From: Paenibacillus sinensis
Lineage (GTDB): Bacteria > Bacillota > Bacilli > Paenibacillales > Paenibacillaceae
Assembly: GCF_019904155.1 (NCBI RefSeq)
Contig: NZ_JAHCMB010000026.1
Coordinates: 62,001-126,000 of the forward strand
Direction of reading: 5' to 3'
DNA: 64,000 nucleotides
Shown here in pieces: positions 16,391 to 26,203 of this stretch. The position numbers and the translations under genes are program-made. Below the pieces are notes generated by a model that searched no databases, was not told the DNA's origin, and saw nothing but the letters and a program-made list of their open reading frames with translations. Numbering within the stretch: the stretch's first letter is position 1; each line of letters starts with the position of its first letter.

Positions 16391-16954
16391 ATGATAACTG
16401 GGACCACAAAAGATCAACTTATCGCAGCAACGAGACAATTGCTTTTATCCGCCGAGGCTCCCGAGAAAATTACCGCAAGGCAAATATCACAGACGGCCAA
16501 TGTCAATTTGGCGATGATCAATTATTGTTTTGGCTCTAAGGACGAATTGTTGAAGACGGTTATTGATGAGATCATTGCTTCCGAATTCAAACAATTTACT
16601 GCGGCGGATCATAGTCAGAGCCCGAAGGAAGAGCTTAAAAAACTGTTGTACCATATGTGCGAAGTCACGATTAAGTATGAGTCAATAACAAGGCTTACCG
16701 TTCCCTATGTGCTGCTCAATGCACCGATCGAAATTCCGGTTGATGTACTACCTTATATCAGGGAGCATTTCAAGGGAACAAGGGATGAGAAATTTTGCAA
16801 AGTGATTGCTTATGAAATGGTTAGCTTTCTACAGGTCATTTTCTACCGAGCAAAAGATTTTTACAAATACGCCGGCGTCGATATCTATAAGGAAGCTGAG
16901 CTGAGAGAATTGATAGATAACCAGCTAAATTTGCTCTTAGGAGGGGATTTGTAA
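16391..16954 (+). CDS. TetR-family transcriptional regulator
   Basis: The 187-residue protein has an N-terminal helix-turn-helix at about residues 10-55 (KITARQISQTANVNLAMINYCFGSKDELL) and a variable C-terminal ligand domain. The ATG follows GGAGGGG. It has a perfect promoter and a repeat over its start site, suggesting autoregulation. It shares a transcript with the membrane protein that begins within its stop codon (TAATG). Confidence 0.9.
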   Translation: MITGTTKDQLIAATRQLLLSAEAPEKITARQISQTANVNLAMINYCFGSKDELLKTVIDEIIASEFKQFTAADHSQSPKEELKKLLYHMCEVTIKYESITRLTVPYVLLNAPIEIPVDVLPYIREHFKGTRDEKFCKVIAYEMVSFLQVIFYRAKDFYKYAGVDIYKEAELRELIDNQLNLLLGGDL

Positions 16955-17328
16955 TGAAAAACAATTTGAGAATACTCTCGATAACGGCTTTTGCCATATC
17001 CATACCGGCGCTCATTATTACAGATTGGTACTGGAAAGGTTACGGCGTTTTGTGGATGTTCATTTTTCTGACGGTCGGATTGATTCTGGATCAATTCAGA
17101 CGCTTGATCTTTCCGGATTCTGCTGTATCTCCGGTTTACAGCTATCGGACGAACAAACTTCTCAACATCCTGTCATTAATCCTGTTTGTACAGTCGCCAA
17201 TGGGTTTGATTTATGGAAACCGGGCTGTAGAACATCGCGGATTCTGGATCATGGCGATCATGATTTGTTCAGCTATCGGGATTAACCAAATCGCAACACA
17301 CAAGTTTCGCTACACCGCTAGAAGATAG
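16954..17328 (+). CDS. Four-segment membrane protein of unknown function
   Basis: The 124-residue product has about four hydrophobic segments (near residues 8-25, 30-45, 70-88, 98-112) and a basic C-terminus. Its ATG overlaps the TetR stop by one base and uses the site GGAGGGG upstream, so it is probably the effector whose expression the TetR protein controls. I do not recognise the family. The 160 bases after it hold nothing evident. Confidence 0.75.
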   Translation: MKNNLRILSITAFAISIPALIITDWYWKGYGVLWMFIFLTVGLILDQFRRLIFPDSAVSPVYSYRTNKLLNILSLILFVQSPMGLIYGNRAVEHRGFWIMAIMICSAIGINQIATHKFRYTARR

Positions 17329-17490
17329 GGAAGGGAGTCTGTTCATGCTCGGAAAATAGTAACGGAATGGGATGCCCAAACCGTGTGCATATTCTCCACT
17401 CCGCGCACCAGGTTGGAATCGGCTGCTCTGACTGGCTTGGACAATCTGGATGCAGATGTTATAAAATGGTAGCCAAAGGAGTGTGAGAAC

Positions 17491-18096
17491 ATGGGTTGGA
17501 GCAGCCTTCGAGTGATTCCGAATATCTATAATGAAGAAATTGAGGCAATTGATGAGGCTCTTCTGGACTTGATTCACAAACGGAGGGAGACGGCAAACGG
17601 TCGCCGGATGGCTCCGGATATGGAGAAGCTGGAGCAATTGTCAGCGAAGTACGGAATAGAGCTGCCTGAGCTCTCGATGCTGATTCATGGCTTCAATGAT
17701 CAGGTCCGTCCGGTATTCTGGGAGGAATCCTCCGAGCTGACCGGAGTGCTGTCCATCATGAAGAAGACGGTCTCCGGCGATTGCGAGTATATGCTGACTC
17801 ATGCCATGCAGTATGAAGACTACAGCAGAGTGGCATTGGATATCCGCTATTTGCCGGAATCCCGGCAGGACGTAATGCTACGACCTCAGCTGACACTTGC
17901 CGTTATTGGCGAAGGGCAGTATACCGTCAATCCGCAAGGCGGGAGGGGAGGCGGTGGACGGTCGAAAATGGAGTTTGTGGTCGTTCCGCGACTTCCCGAC
18001 AATCTGGAGAATATTGAATTCTCGCTGGTGCCGCATGCGATGCATATGGAACAGACCTCCAAGGAAATCAAGCTGGATAAGCAGGTGGATTTCTGA
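17491..18096 (+). CDS. Conserved-looking protein of unknown function
   Basis: The 201-residue product starts with about 55 residues that resemble a helical chorismate-mutase-like segment (NEEIEAIDEALLDLIHKRRE) and ends with a beta-rich part with a Gly/Arg-rich loop (PQGGRGGGGRSK). No signal peptide or membrane segment is present. AAAGGAGTG lies ahead of the ATG. I cannot assign a role; the chorismate-mutase likeness is only a pattern and lacks evidence of catalysis. A terminator follows about 100 bases later. Confidence 0.7.
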   Translation: MGWSSLRVIPNIYNEEIEAIDEALLDLIHKRRETANGRRMAPDMEKLEQLSAKYGIELPELSMLIHGFNDQVRPVFWEESSELTGVLSIMKKTVSGDCEYMLTHAMQYEDYSRVALDIRYLPESRQDVMLRPQLTLAVIGEGQYTVNPQGGRGGGGRSKMEFVVVPRLPDNLENIEFSLVPHAMHMEQTSKEIKLDKQVDF

Positions 18097-18195
18097 GCTG
18101 TCCCGATTATCAACTGGTGCACAGGAATGGAAGCGAAGGTTCATTGATAGTGGTTAAGGAATCAGCTGATTCTATCTAATATGGGATACAATGAT

Positions 18196-18221
18196 AAACG
18201 TCCGAATTTCGGGCGTTTTTT
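18196..18221 (+). terminator. Terminator
   Basis: AAACGTCCGAA/TTCGGGCGTTT forms an 11-bp stem with one wobble and a T-run at its end. Confidence 0.8.
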
Positions 18222-18253
18222 ATTATATTTGGAAGAAGATGCATGATTGGGAT

Positions 18254-18304
18254 TGTAAATGTGATGTAAAGTGACACTCAAGCGAATTTAACTTTAATTT
18301 TACA
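18254..18304. promoter_or_regulatory. Candidate PhoP boxes upstream of the giant surface protein
   Basis: On the minus strand TTTACA occurs twice with a 5-base gap (plus-strand TGTAAA at 18254 and 18265), the exact 11-bp period of Bacillus PhoP boxes. On the plus strand TTAACT at 18288 and TTTACA at 18299 repeat the same period. Binding is inferred from pattern only. The remainder of the 18097-18532 gap has no ORF. Confidence 0.45.
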
Positions 18305-18312
18305 TAAAATTG

Positions 18313-18342
18313 TTTACAAACGCCATGGGACTGTCATATATT
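18313..18342 (+). promoter_or_regulatory. Putative promoter of the giant surface protein
   Basis: TTTACA and TATATT are 18 bases apart. The leader to the TTG start is about 185 bases, long enough for further control. Confidence 0.55.
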
Positions 18343-18532
18343 ATGACTCAAGAACAAATGATATTTTGCTAGTTTTACAAATGTTCAGACATCAATGCCA
18401 GACAAATCGGGATTAAGCGAAAGGAGGACGGCTTCTAACCCGTACATATTAGCGAAATTTTAGGATAAGCCGCAGCCGGAACAAATTGAACAGTCAATCT
18501 GAAATGAAATGTAAGAACTAGGGGGAAGAGCT

Positions 18533-21500
18533 TTGAAGTATATTAGGCAAAATAAAAGAATCAGCGGTTTGATTCTGTCTTTGATCCTTCTAATTACCTC
18601 CGTGCTGCCGCTTGGCTTCAGCGGTACTGCCTCCGCGGATTCGCAGGTGCTCGTCTATTGGAGCGGTGCGGGAACCGGAACGGGGAGCGCGGCTTCTATT
18701 ATGCCTGTCAGCGGACAGGCTGCCGACAAAGCCGCGACGATCAAAACAGTGGGCTCTGCGGTCACTGGCTACAATGCCGGACCGGTAACCGGAGTCAATG
18801 TCGTCAACTCGAATACCTGGACGGCAAGCCCTGCATACTGGGAAACTTCATTCTCTACGGAAGGGTATGAAGGGATTACCGTGTCTTCCAGACAGTACAG
18901 TTCGTCAACTGGTCCGAAGGACTTCAAGCTTCAGTACAGTCTGGACGACAGCAGCTGGAATGATGTTCCCAATGCCTCCATCACGGTAGCATCTGCCAGT
19001 TGGCCGAACGGTGGGGCTCTGGCGAATGCGCAGCTTCCGGCTGAAGCCAATAACAAGAGTCTCGTATATATTCGCTGGATTATCACTTCCGCCAATTCGG
19101 CAGGCGGGGGAACCCTTGGTTCCACCGGAACAAGCCGTCTGGCCGAAATCTACGTCAACGGCAGCCCGCTGGGAGGCGGCGGAGAGAGCAGCTCCAAGTC
19201 GGCGAATCCGGTGGCCGGAAAGATCGTATTCGGCGACGATCTGACGAGCGTCATCGGTTCTGCTGGAGCGGTGGCGAACGGCGCTTGGGTTCAACTGACC
19301 TGGGGAACACCTTCCGTTACGGAAGCTGTCTATGCAAGCCCGACAGACGGTTCCTTCAGCTACACGTTGAACAACCCGACTCAAGCGTCAAGTGTAAGCC
19401 TGATCTCCACCGAACAGGGGAAGGAAACGAGCGATAGCGTGACAGTCACGGTTCAACAGTCCTCGGCCCCTGTCGCAGGCAAAATTACATTCTCCAGTCT
19501 TGCCCAAGTTAATGGGGCAACGGGTGCTGTCGCGGGCGGCGCGACCGTTACGGCGCTGTTCACGGACGGTACGCCTGCCGGTTCGATAGCTGCGGCGGCG
19601 GACGGTTCATTCTCGCTTCCGCTCAACAATCCGAGCGGCAAGCAGCAGGTCAATCTTGTCGCCAAAGAAGTGTACAAGCTTGCCAGCGCTTCGACGGCGG
19701 TCAGCTATGTGGAGCAGACCGTCGTGAATCCGGGCGACGTTGTATTCAGCCAGCTGTACATCAATGGCGGCAATAGCGGCGCTTTTTACAAGACCAAGTT
19801 CTTTGAACTCTACAATACGACGGATCATGACATTAACTTCGGCGGCCAGTGGACGATCGGCTACGCCTCCTCGTCTGCAACGGCGTTCAACGCCGGTACA
19901 GCCTTGACGGGCACGATCAAAGCGCATGGCTATTATCTGGTGACAGGCAGCTCCGGTACGAATGGATCGGAACTCCCGGTAACGCCGGATCAGACGACAA
20001 CCATCAATTCAAGCGGGTCGACGGGAGGGCATCTGTTCCTGGCCTACAAGACGACGGCCATTACAGGAGCCACCGACGATAAGCTGATCGACCTGGTGGT
20101 ATACGGCAACGGAACGACAACCTCTTTTAAATTGAACAGCTCAAGCTGGGGAACGCCATACTTCGTATCCAATATCGGCAGCGGAACGATTCTCCGCAAG
20201 ACGGCGGAGGGGTCGGACTCGCGCTCGGTGCTCGGGCTGGGCAACGGTTATTTCACCAAGGATAATTCGCAGAACTTCGTCATGAATGTTCCGGCCAGTA
20301 CGGTTAATCCGCAGGAAATTCTGGTGCGGAATTCGAAGTACATGGAGTCACCGGCAGGGGACAAGCTGTCGCTGACTCATTCCGGCGGCAATGCCTTCGT
20401 CTCGGGTTCGGCGGGTGCAGTTCCGCAATCCGCGGCGGTAAGTGTGTTTACCGTGGATAACGGCCGTTTGGTTCAAGCGGGCCAGGTAACAGCCGGTTCC
20501 GACGGCACGTTCACTTTGAGCTTTGCTGACCCGGCAGGCACTCAGGTACTTTACACGTCCTTCACCGGCGTTCCTTACGGGCAAAGTGCCTATACCCGTG
20601 TTGATGAAACACCGGCGGCGAGCGGAGTAACCGCGCTGTCCAGCTTGCTGGCAGCGGACGACAACGGGCTGCCGCTCAATATCGGGCACAGTGTCACAAT
20701 TGAGGGAATTGCCACTACAGGCAACAAGGTTCTCGGTACAGAGCCTACAAGCTTCTATTTGCAGGGTGCGACGGGTGGTATTCGGGTAATTGCCGGAACT
20801 CTGCCGTCCGTCGATATTCAGGCGGGGCATAAATACAAGCTGACAGGCAAGCTCGCCTTTGCAGCAGGAGCTGCCCAGTTCGTACCGGTCTCCATTCAGG
20901 ATGAGGGAATTGACACGCTTCCACAGCCGGTGTCTGTGACACTGGACCAGTTGGAGAATTACGCTTCAGCTGAAAAATTGGAAGGTCAATTGGTTACGTT
21001 CAAGGCGAAGGTCACCAATATTCCGGGAACGGGAACCGACCTTAACCTGACGGTTTCAGATGAGGAAGGTCATACCGCGATCGTGAAAATCCTGTCCGGC
21101 ATCGGTGTGGATGTTGCCGGCGGCGCGGTGGCTTTAAATGAAAGCTACTATTTTACAGGCATCCTGGGGCAATCCAAGCTGGCATCGCCGTACACGGCCG
21201 GTTATATGCTGCTGCCGAGAGCCGCATCGGATGTTAGGGGAGAACTGCAATTCAGTCATACCCCGTTGACGAAGGCCTATACTGGCATTGATGTCAGCTT
21301 CAAGGCGACGGCCAAATATGCGGATTCGGTAACGCTGTATTACAGAGCAGTCGGAGATGCCAGTTACAGGTCCGTGCCGATGATGTCGGGCGACGGTCTG
21401 AATTATAACGGCAAGATCGCTCTTGCGGATGTTCCCGCAGGGAAGTTCCAGTATTACATCGAAGCCAAGGCCATGGATATGGCTCAGAGCTCCGGAACGG

Positions 21501-24500
21501 CGCTCGAACCGTTCACAGTGAATGTGGTGGAAGACAAAGACGGTCCGGAGGTCTATGATTTCACGCCGGCCGGAGGCTCGGAGGTGGAAACGCAGCATCC
21601 GGTGATCTCGGCTCAGTACGAGGACCCGAACGGCATTGATACCGCTACAGCTTCCCTGCTGATCGATGGGAAGACCTACACGTCCAAGGCTGTCATCTCG
21701 GATACTTCCGTGAAGCTGGAGCTGACCAGCGACGATGACCTGAGTGTCGGCGAGCATACTGTCATGGTTATTATCAAAGACGGGCTTGGCAATCAAACGA
21801 CGCAATCCTGGATGTTCAAGGTGGCGGAACGCTTCACCGGAGGCAACCACTACTACGGAACGACGCATAATCATACGAATATTTCGCATGACGCAGCCGG
21901 TACTCCGGAAGAAGCGCTGCAAGCGGCGCTGAAGCATCATTATGATTTCTTCGCATTTTCCGATCACTCGCATGATATCGACTCCAGCCTGACCGGAACC
22001 GACAGTGTGAATCACGGGGGAATGCCGGAACGCACAGGCGGATCGGATTGGCAGCTAACCAAGGATCTGGCCCATCAATACACCAAAGACGGCGATTTCG
22101 TAGTCTTCCCGGCCTTTGAAATGACCTCTACCACCTGGGGCCATTCCAATGTGTTCGGAACGGAGAACTTCATCGACCGCAAGCAGGATGGCGGTACTTA
22201 TCAAAATCTCCAGAACTACTATGCCTGGATCATGACCTACGATGATCTCGTCGCCCAGTTCAACCATCCGGCATCCGGAGATTTCAACAAGTTCATCCCT
22301 TATAACAAGAAGCTCGATTCCCTCTTTACCATGCTGGAGGTGGGGAACGGCTCCGGGGAATATTCTTACGCCAACTATGAGACCAAATATTTCAGCGCGC
22401 TGGATTTGGGATGGCATCTGGCTCCGACATACGGCGAAGACAATCATGATGCGACTTGGGGTCAGACGAAGGAACGTACCGTTATCGTCTCCAAGGATCT
22501 GTCCGAGGCTTCCCTGCTCGATGCCATGCGCAAAATGCGTGTCTACATGACCGAAGATCCGAACGCCAAACTCGATGTTTCAGCAAGCGGCTGGTATATG
22601 GGTTCGGTAACGGATACGAAGACGCTGAACTTCGACATCAATTTCAGCGACGGAGTCTGGGAAGAGAAATCGGACCCTGACTACAGCTATATTAAAACGG
22701 CTACGGATGACAATGTGGCAAAGGTTGAACTCTTGACCAACGGCAGCAAGGTTGTCGACAGCTATATCCCGAGCGACAGCACAACTTCGGTAAGCTGGAA
22801 GCCGGTCGTCAACGTGACGGGCGGGCAGCAGTGGTTCGTCGTGCGTGTCACCCAGAAGGACGGAGATCGCGTCTATTCCTCCCCGATCTGGTCGCCGGAA
22901 GAACCGCTCTTCGTCAAGGTCAGCAATATCACGGCGACGGACGGAGCCGTAGTCGGGGGCTACCCGGCCGCGCTTGAGAGCGGAATAGCCAATCTGGGCA
23001 GCATTGACGTTACCAATCTGAAAGCTCATTTCTATTACGACAGCATCGACTCCGCGCATTTGATCGGCGATGCGGCGATCGCTTCACTCAAAGCGGGCGA
23101 ATCGGCGACGGCGAGCGTCGTGTGGGCGTCGCCTGCGGAAGGGGCGCATAATCTTATTGTGGTCCTTGAAGCGGATCAAGACCTTGGGGACAACAAGTAT
23201 GAGCAGGAGGTTTCGGTCAAGCAGCCGCTTGGCAAGACCATTCTCATCGACGCTTCCAAGAACAATGAGAACACGACCAAAGACACCGGCACCTACAAGG
23301 ACAATCTGAAGTCATTTACGAAGCTGATGCGCCAGCAGGGCTATACAGTTGTCGAGAATTCGGCGGCGCTGACGGACGACATTCTGAAGTCGGCTACTCT
23401 GCTCTATATCTCCCATCCTGCTTCCGCATACAGCGCCGATGAGATCGCCGCAATCAAGAAATTCACCGATGGCGGCGGTGCGGTGTGGATGGCGGAGAAG
23501 AGCAACTACAGCGGAACGAATCAGAATTTGAATCCGATCCTGACCGCGATTGGCTCCAGCATACAGATCAATAATGATGGAGTTGCGGACGAGACCGCCT
23601 ATGGCAACTTCTGGTCGAATCCGCTGACCTCCAACTATTCGGTCCGGCTTCATCCGCAGCCGGTCAACAATCTCTTGACCGACTTTGTATCGACCGTCGA
23701 GTACTACAGCGGTTCAAGTCTGGCCGGAAATGACGGGGCGGGAGGGAAGACGGCGCTGACGGACAGCAGTTCGGTGACGATTCTGGCCAGAGGCAATGAA
23801 TCCACCTTCCAGATTTCCGGACAGGTCAAACCGGACACAATGACTTATAACGTCTCGACTTCACCGGCTCCAGCAGACCTGAGCGGCGGATCGGCTATCC
23901 CTCTGATCGCTTCCGAGCAGCTGGGCAGCGGCGGAAGAGTGGTTGTGTCGGGCATGAACGTATTTAACGACAAGCAGATGGACGAAACCTATTCGTCCAA
24001 AGGCAATGATGAGCTGGCGCTGAATGTCATGAACTGGCTCGCCAGCCTGGAGCCGAAGCCGATCCCGATTGCCGAAGCGCGCAAGCTGCCGGAGAACACG
24101 GAGGTCGTTGTTCAAGGCAAGGTAACGACTGCGGCCGGCGTATTCTTCGATGCGGCTTATGTTCAGGATGAAACTGGCGGCATTATGGCATTCAACGAAA
24201 TTCCGGAAGGAAGCCTGAAGCTTGGGGACGAGGTTCGGGTGCGCGGACATATCAAAGTGTTCGAGAACAATATCGAGCTTGAATTCGGTTCATTCGACAG
24301 CAGCTTCGTGAAGCTGGGCGAGGGAACGCCAGTCGAGCCGGCAGCTGTTACCACAGCCGCCTCCATGGCCGACCCTTATCTGGGACGTCTAGTCAAGGTA
24401 ACAGGCAAAATCACTTCCATTTCGGACAGCTCTATATTTGTCGATGACGGCAGCGGTCCGGCCCTGGTCTTCGTGGACGGCTATATTGCGAACCAGAGCG

Positions 24501-26128
24501 GACCGGTTCCGCAGATGAAGGTCGGAGATACGCTTGAGGCGGTCGGCATTGCCGGCGGTTACTCCGGCGGCGAACGGATTCGTGTCCGAAATACAGCGGA
24601 ATTGAAAGTAATATCGTCGGCAGCGTCGGTGCCTGTGACTGGCGTAACGCTTAACAAGGACACACTGACGTTGGCTCCGGGAAAAAGCGAAACCTTGACG
24701 GCAAATGTTCTGCCGGAATCGGCAAGCAGCAAATCCGTGACCTGGAGCACCTCGGATTTGTCCGTGGCAACCGTGAATGACGGTGTTGTTAACGCAGTTA
24801 GCCCGGGAACGGCAACCATAACGGTAACGACTGTGGACGGCGGCTTTAAGGCTGAGGCATTGGTGACAGTATTGCCGGCAGGGGCAACACAACCAACGCC
24901 AACACCGGCGTCGACATCTACGCCAACGCCAACACCGGCGTCGACATCTACGCCGATACCGACACCGGCGGCTTCTGCGGCGGCGTCCGCATCACCGGCT
25001 CCGTCGGCATTGACGGTAGCTCCCGAAATGATCAACACGGGAGCGAACGGAGCTGGTGTCGTTGATATCGGGTCCTCGATCCGGACGGTGAATATTCCGT
25101 TCTCGATCGTTCCAACTCTGTCCGGCCGAAGTCTGGAGCTGAACGGCGGCGACATAGCTCTCACAATTCCGAATGCGCTGCTCAACAGTCTTGCAGCTCA
25201 GCTGCCTGTCAGTGAGCAGAGCGGCGGCAAGCTGGTTCTGCGAGTTGTTCCACTTGGAGATGCTGAAGCCAACGCGCTTCTGGACATCGGACGCGGGCAG
25301 CAGCATTCCGGCATCAAGCTGTCCGGCAAGCTGTACGACCTGCATTTGGATCTGGTGTCGGGCGGCGGAACAACTACGAGCTTGAAGCAATTCAGCGAGG
25401 CGCTTGAGCTTCGTCTGAAGCTCGACGCCAGTCTGAATCCGAGACTTGCGGGAATCTATTATATCGCACCGGATGGTTCGCTTGAATATGTGGGCGGACA
25501 GGTGAAGGATGGCTATATCTCCGCTCCAATCGGCCATTTCAGCCAATATGCCGTATTGGAATTCAGCAAGCTCTGGTCGGACCTGCCAGCGTCGCATTGG
25601 GCTTACAATGTTATTATGGAGCTGGCTGCGAAGCAGATTTTGAACGGTACGGGCGCTGCTACCTTTGAGCCTGGACGGTCCGTTACACGCGCGGAATTTA
25701 CAGCAATGCTCGTGCATGCGCTGAAGCTGACGGAGCGGGGCGATCTTCCATTCGCTGATGTTCCAAGCCAGGCGTGGTATGCCGATTCCGTCAACCTGGC
25801 GTATAAGGCCGGAATTATCAATGGCAAGAGCAGTACCTTGTTCGATCCGTCCACAACAATTACCCGCGAGGAAATGGTTGTGATGACCATGAAAGCCTAT
25901 GCTCTGCTGAAAGGCTCGTCCTCCGCGACTGTAAGCGGCACAGGCACAGCCGTTCAGCCGGGATTCAAGGACTCGGCAAGCATTTCGCCGTGGGCCTTGA
26001 ACGAGGTGAAGGCGGCGGCAAGCCTGAAGCTGGTAAAAGGCCGCTCGGCGGATGAGTTCGCGCCGAAATCGGTCAGCACCCGGGCGGAAGCCGCGCAAGT
26101 AATATACAATCTGATTCAGCCGGAATAA
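18533..26128 (+). CDS. Giant SLH-anchored multidomain PHP-hydrolase surface protein
   Basis: This 2531-residue exported protein should sit in the S-layer. Approximate order: signal peptide (1-36, ending ASA); sandwich and Ig-like modules (37-400); lamin-tail domain (400-560); Ig-like module (600-690); OB-fold (705-905); Ig-like (1000-1095); PHP/CehA-type metallohydrolase (1100-1360) with metal motifs THNHTN, SDHSHD and GEDNHD; CARDB-like (1460-1560); glutamine-amidotransferase-like fold (1565-1830); two OB-folds (1840-2025); Big_2 (2032-2118); Thr/Pro linker; a beta domain; three SLH repeats (2345-2531). The mix of lamin-tail, OB and hydrolase modules recalls secreted nucleases and phosphoesterases of the YhcR kind, so a nucleic-acid or phosphate-scavenging role is plausible. 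It starts with TTG seven bases after AGGGGGAAG. Confidence 0.9.
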   Translation: MKYIRQNKRISGLILSLILLITSVLPLGFSGTASADSQVLVYWSGAGTGTGSAASIMPVSGQAADKAATIKTVGSAVTGYNAGPVTGVNVVNSNTWTASPAYWETSFSTEGYEGITVSSRQYSSSTGPKDFKLQYSLDDSSWNDVPNASITVASASWPNGGALANAQLPAEANNKSLVYIRWIITSANSAGGGTLGSTGTSRLAEIYVNGSPLGGGGESSSKSANPVAGKIVFGDDLTSVIGSAGAVANGAWVQLTWGTPSVTEAVYASPTDGSFSYTLNNPTQASSVSLISTEQGKETSDSVTVTVQQSSAPVAGKITFSSLAQVNGATGAVAGGATVTALFTDGTPAGSIAAAADGSFSLPLNNPSGKQQVNLVAKEVYKLASASTAVSYVEQTVVNPGDVVFSQLYINGGNSGAFYKTKFFELYNTTDHDINFGGQWTIGYASSSATAFNAGTALTGTIKAHGYYLVTGSSGTNGSELPVTPDQTTTINSSGSTGGHLFLAYKTTAITGATDDKLIDLVVYGNGTTTSFKLNSSSWGTPYFVSNIGSGTILRKTAEGSDSRSVLGLGNGYFTKDNSQNFVMNVPASTVNPQEILVRNSKYMESPAGDKLSLTHSGGNAFVSGSAGAVPQSAAVSVFTVDNGRLVQAGQVTAGSDGTFTLSFADPAGTQVLYTSFTGVPYGQSAYTRVDETPAASGVTALSSLLAADDNGLPLNIGHSVTIEGIATTGNKVLGTEPTSFYLQGATGGIRVIAGTLPSVDIQAGHKYKLTGKLAFAAGAAQFVPVSIQDEGIDTLPQPVSVTLDQLENYASAEKLEGQLVTFKAKVTNIPGTGTDLNLTVSDEEGHTAIVKILSGIGVDVAGGAVALNESYYFTGILGQSKLASPYTAGYMLLPRAASDVRGELQFSHTPLTKAYTGIDVSFKATAKYADSVTLYYRAVGDASYRSVPMMSGDGLNYNGKIALADVPAGKFQYYIEAKAMDMAQSSGTALEPFTVNVVEDKDGPEVYDFTPAGGSEVETQHPVISAQYEDPNGIDTATASLLIDGKTYTSKAVISDTSVKLELTSDDDLSVGEHTVMVIIKDGLGNQTTQSWMFKVAERFTGGNHYYGTTHNHTNISHDAAGTPEEALQAALKHHYDFFAFSDHSHDIDSSLTGTDSVNHGGMPERTGGSDWQLTKDLAHQYTKDGDFVVFPAFEMTSTTWGHSNVFGTENFIDRKQDGGTYQNLQNYYAWIMTYDDLVAQFNHPASGDFNKFIPYNKKLDSLFTMLEVGNGSGEYSYANYETKYFSALDLGWHLAPTYGEDNHDATWGQTKERTVIVSKDLSEASLLDAMRKMRVYMTEDPNAKLDVSASGWYMGSVTDTKTLNFDINFSDGVWEEKSDPDYSYIKTATDDNVAKVELLTNGSKVVDSYIPSDSTTSVSWKPVVNVTGGQQWFVVRVTQKDGDRVYSSPIWSPEEPLFVKVSNITATDGAVVGGYPAALESGIANLGSIDVTNLKAHFYYDSIDSAHLIGDAAIASLKAGESATASVVWASPAEGAHNLIVVLEADQDLGDNKYEQEVSVKQPLGKTILIDASKNNENTTKDTGTYKDNLKSFTKLMRQQGYTVVENSAALTDDILKSATLLYISHPASAYSADEIAAIKKFTDGGGAVWMAEKSNYSGTNQNLNPILTAIGSSIQINNDGVADETAYGNFWSNPLTSNYSVRLHPQPVNNLLTDFVSTVEYYSGSSLAGNDGAGGKTALTDSSSVTILARGNESTFQISGQVKPDTMTYNVSTSPAPADLSGGSAIPLIASEQLGSGGRVVVSGMNVFNDKQMDETYSSKGNDELALNVMNWLASLEPKPIPIAEARKLPENTEVVVQGKVTTAAGVFFDAAYVQDETGGIMAFNEIPEGSLKLGDEVRVRGHIKVFENNIELEFGSFDSSFVKLGEGTPVEPAAVTTAASMADPYLGRLVKVTGKITSISDSSIFVDDGSGPALVFVDGYIANQSGPVPQMKVGDTLEAVGIAGGYSGGERIRVRNTAELKVISSAASVPVTGVTLNKDTLTLAPGKSETLTANVLPESASSKSVTWSTSDLSVATVNDGVVNAVSPGTATITVTTVDGGFKAEALVTVLPAGATQPTPTPASTSTPTPTPASTSTPIPTPAASAAASASPAPSALTVAPEMINTGANGAGVVDIGSSIRTVNIPFSIVPTLSGRSLELNGGDIALTIPNALLNSLAAQLPVSEQSGGKLVLRVVPLGDAEANALLDIGRGQQHSGIKLSGKLYDLHLDLVSGGGTTTSLKQFSEALELRLKLDASLNPRLAGIYYIAPDGSLEYVGGQVKDGYISAPIGHFSQYAVLEFSKLWSDLPASHWAYNVIMELAAKQILNGTGAATFEPGRSVTRAEFTAMLVHALKLTERGDLPFADVPSQAWYADSVNLAYKAGIINGKSSTLFDPSTTITREEMVVMTMKAYALLKGSSSATVSGTGTAVQPGFKDSASISPWALNEVKAAASLKLVKGRSADEFAPKSVSTRAEAAQVIYNLIQPE
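24893..24970 (+). repeat. 30-bp tandem repeat coding a Thr/Pro linker
   Basis: Two identical 30-base units (24893-24922 and 24923-24952) and a partial diverged third code for the PTPTPASTST linker between the Big_2 domain and the C-terminal part. Copy number is likely to vary between strains. Confidence 0.85.
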
Positions 26129-26150
26129 CGGCTGCATTAAGGGCGCAGGA

Positions 26151-26190
26151 GGATGCCATTCATTCGGATGGCATCCCTCTTGTCATTTTC
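26151..26190 (+). terminator. Terminator after the giant surface protein
   Basis: GGATGCCAT/ATGGCATCC forms a perfect 9-bp stem with an 8-base loop, followed by a weak T-rich stretch. It may allow read-through to the next gene 14 bases on. Confidence 0.6.
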
Positions 26191-26203
26191 AGGGGGATGA
26201 GTT

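Noticed and set aside
21134..22015. Minus-strand frame opposite the PHP domain
   Set aside because: His-rich translation is only the complement of the PHP region; no ribosome site.
24893..24970. CRISPR-like repeat
   Set aside because: The 30-bp units are tandem without spacers and lie in frame in a Thr/Pro linker.
24992..26137. Long minus-strand frame (about 381 codons) opposite the SLH region
   Set aside because: Composition is typical of antisense frames, no ribosome site, and the plus strand encodes recognisable SLH repeats.
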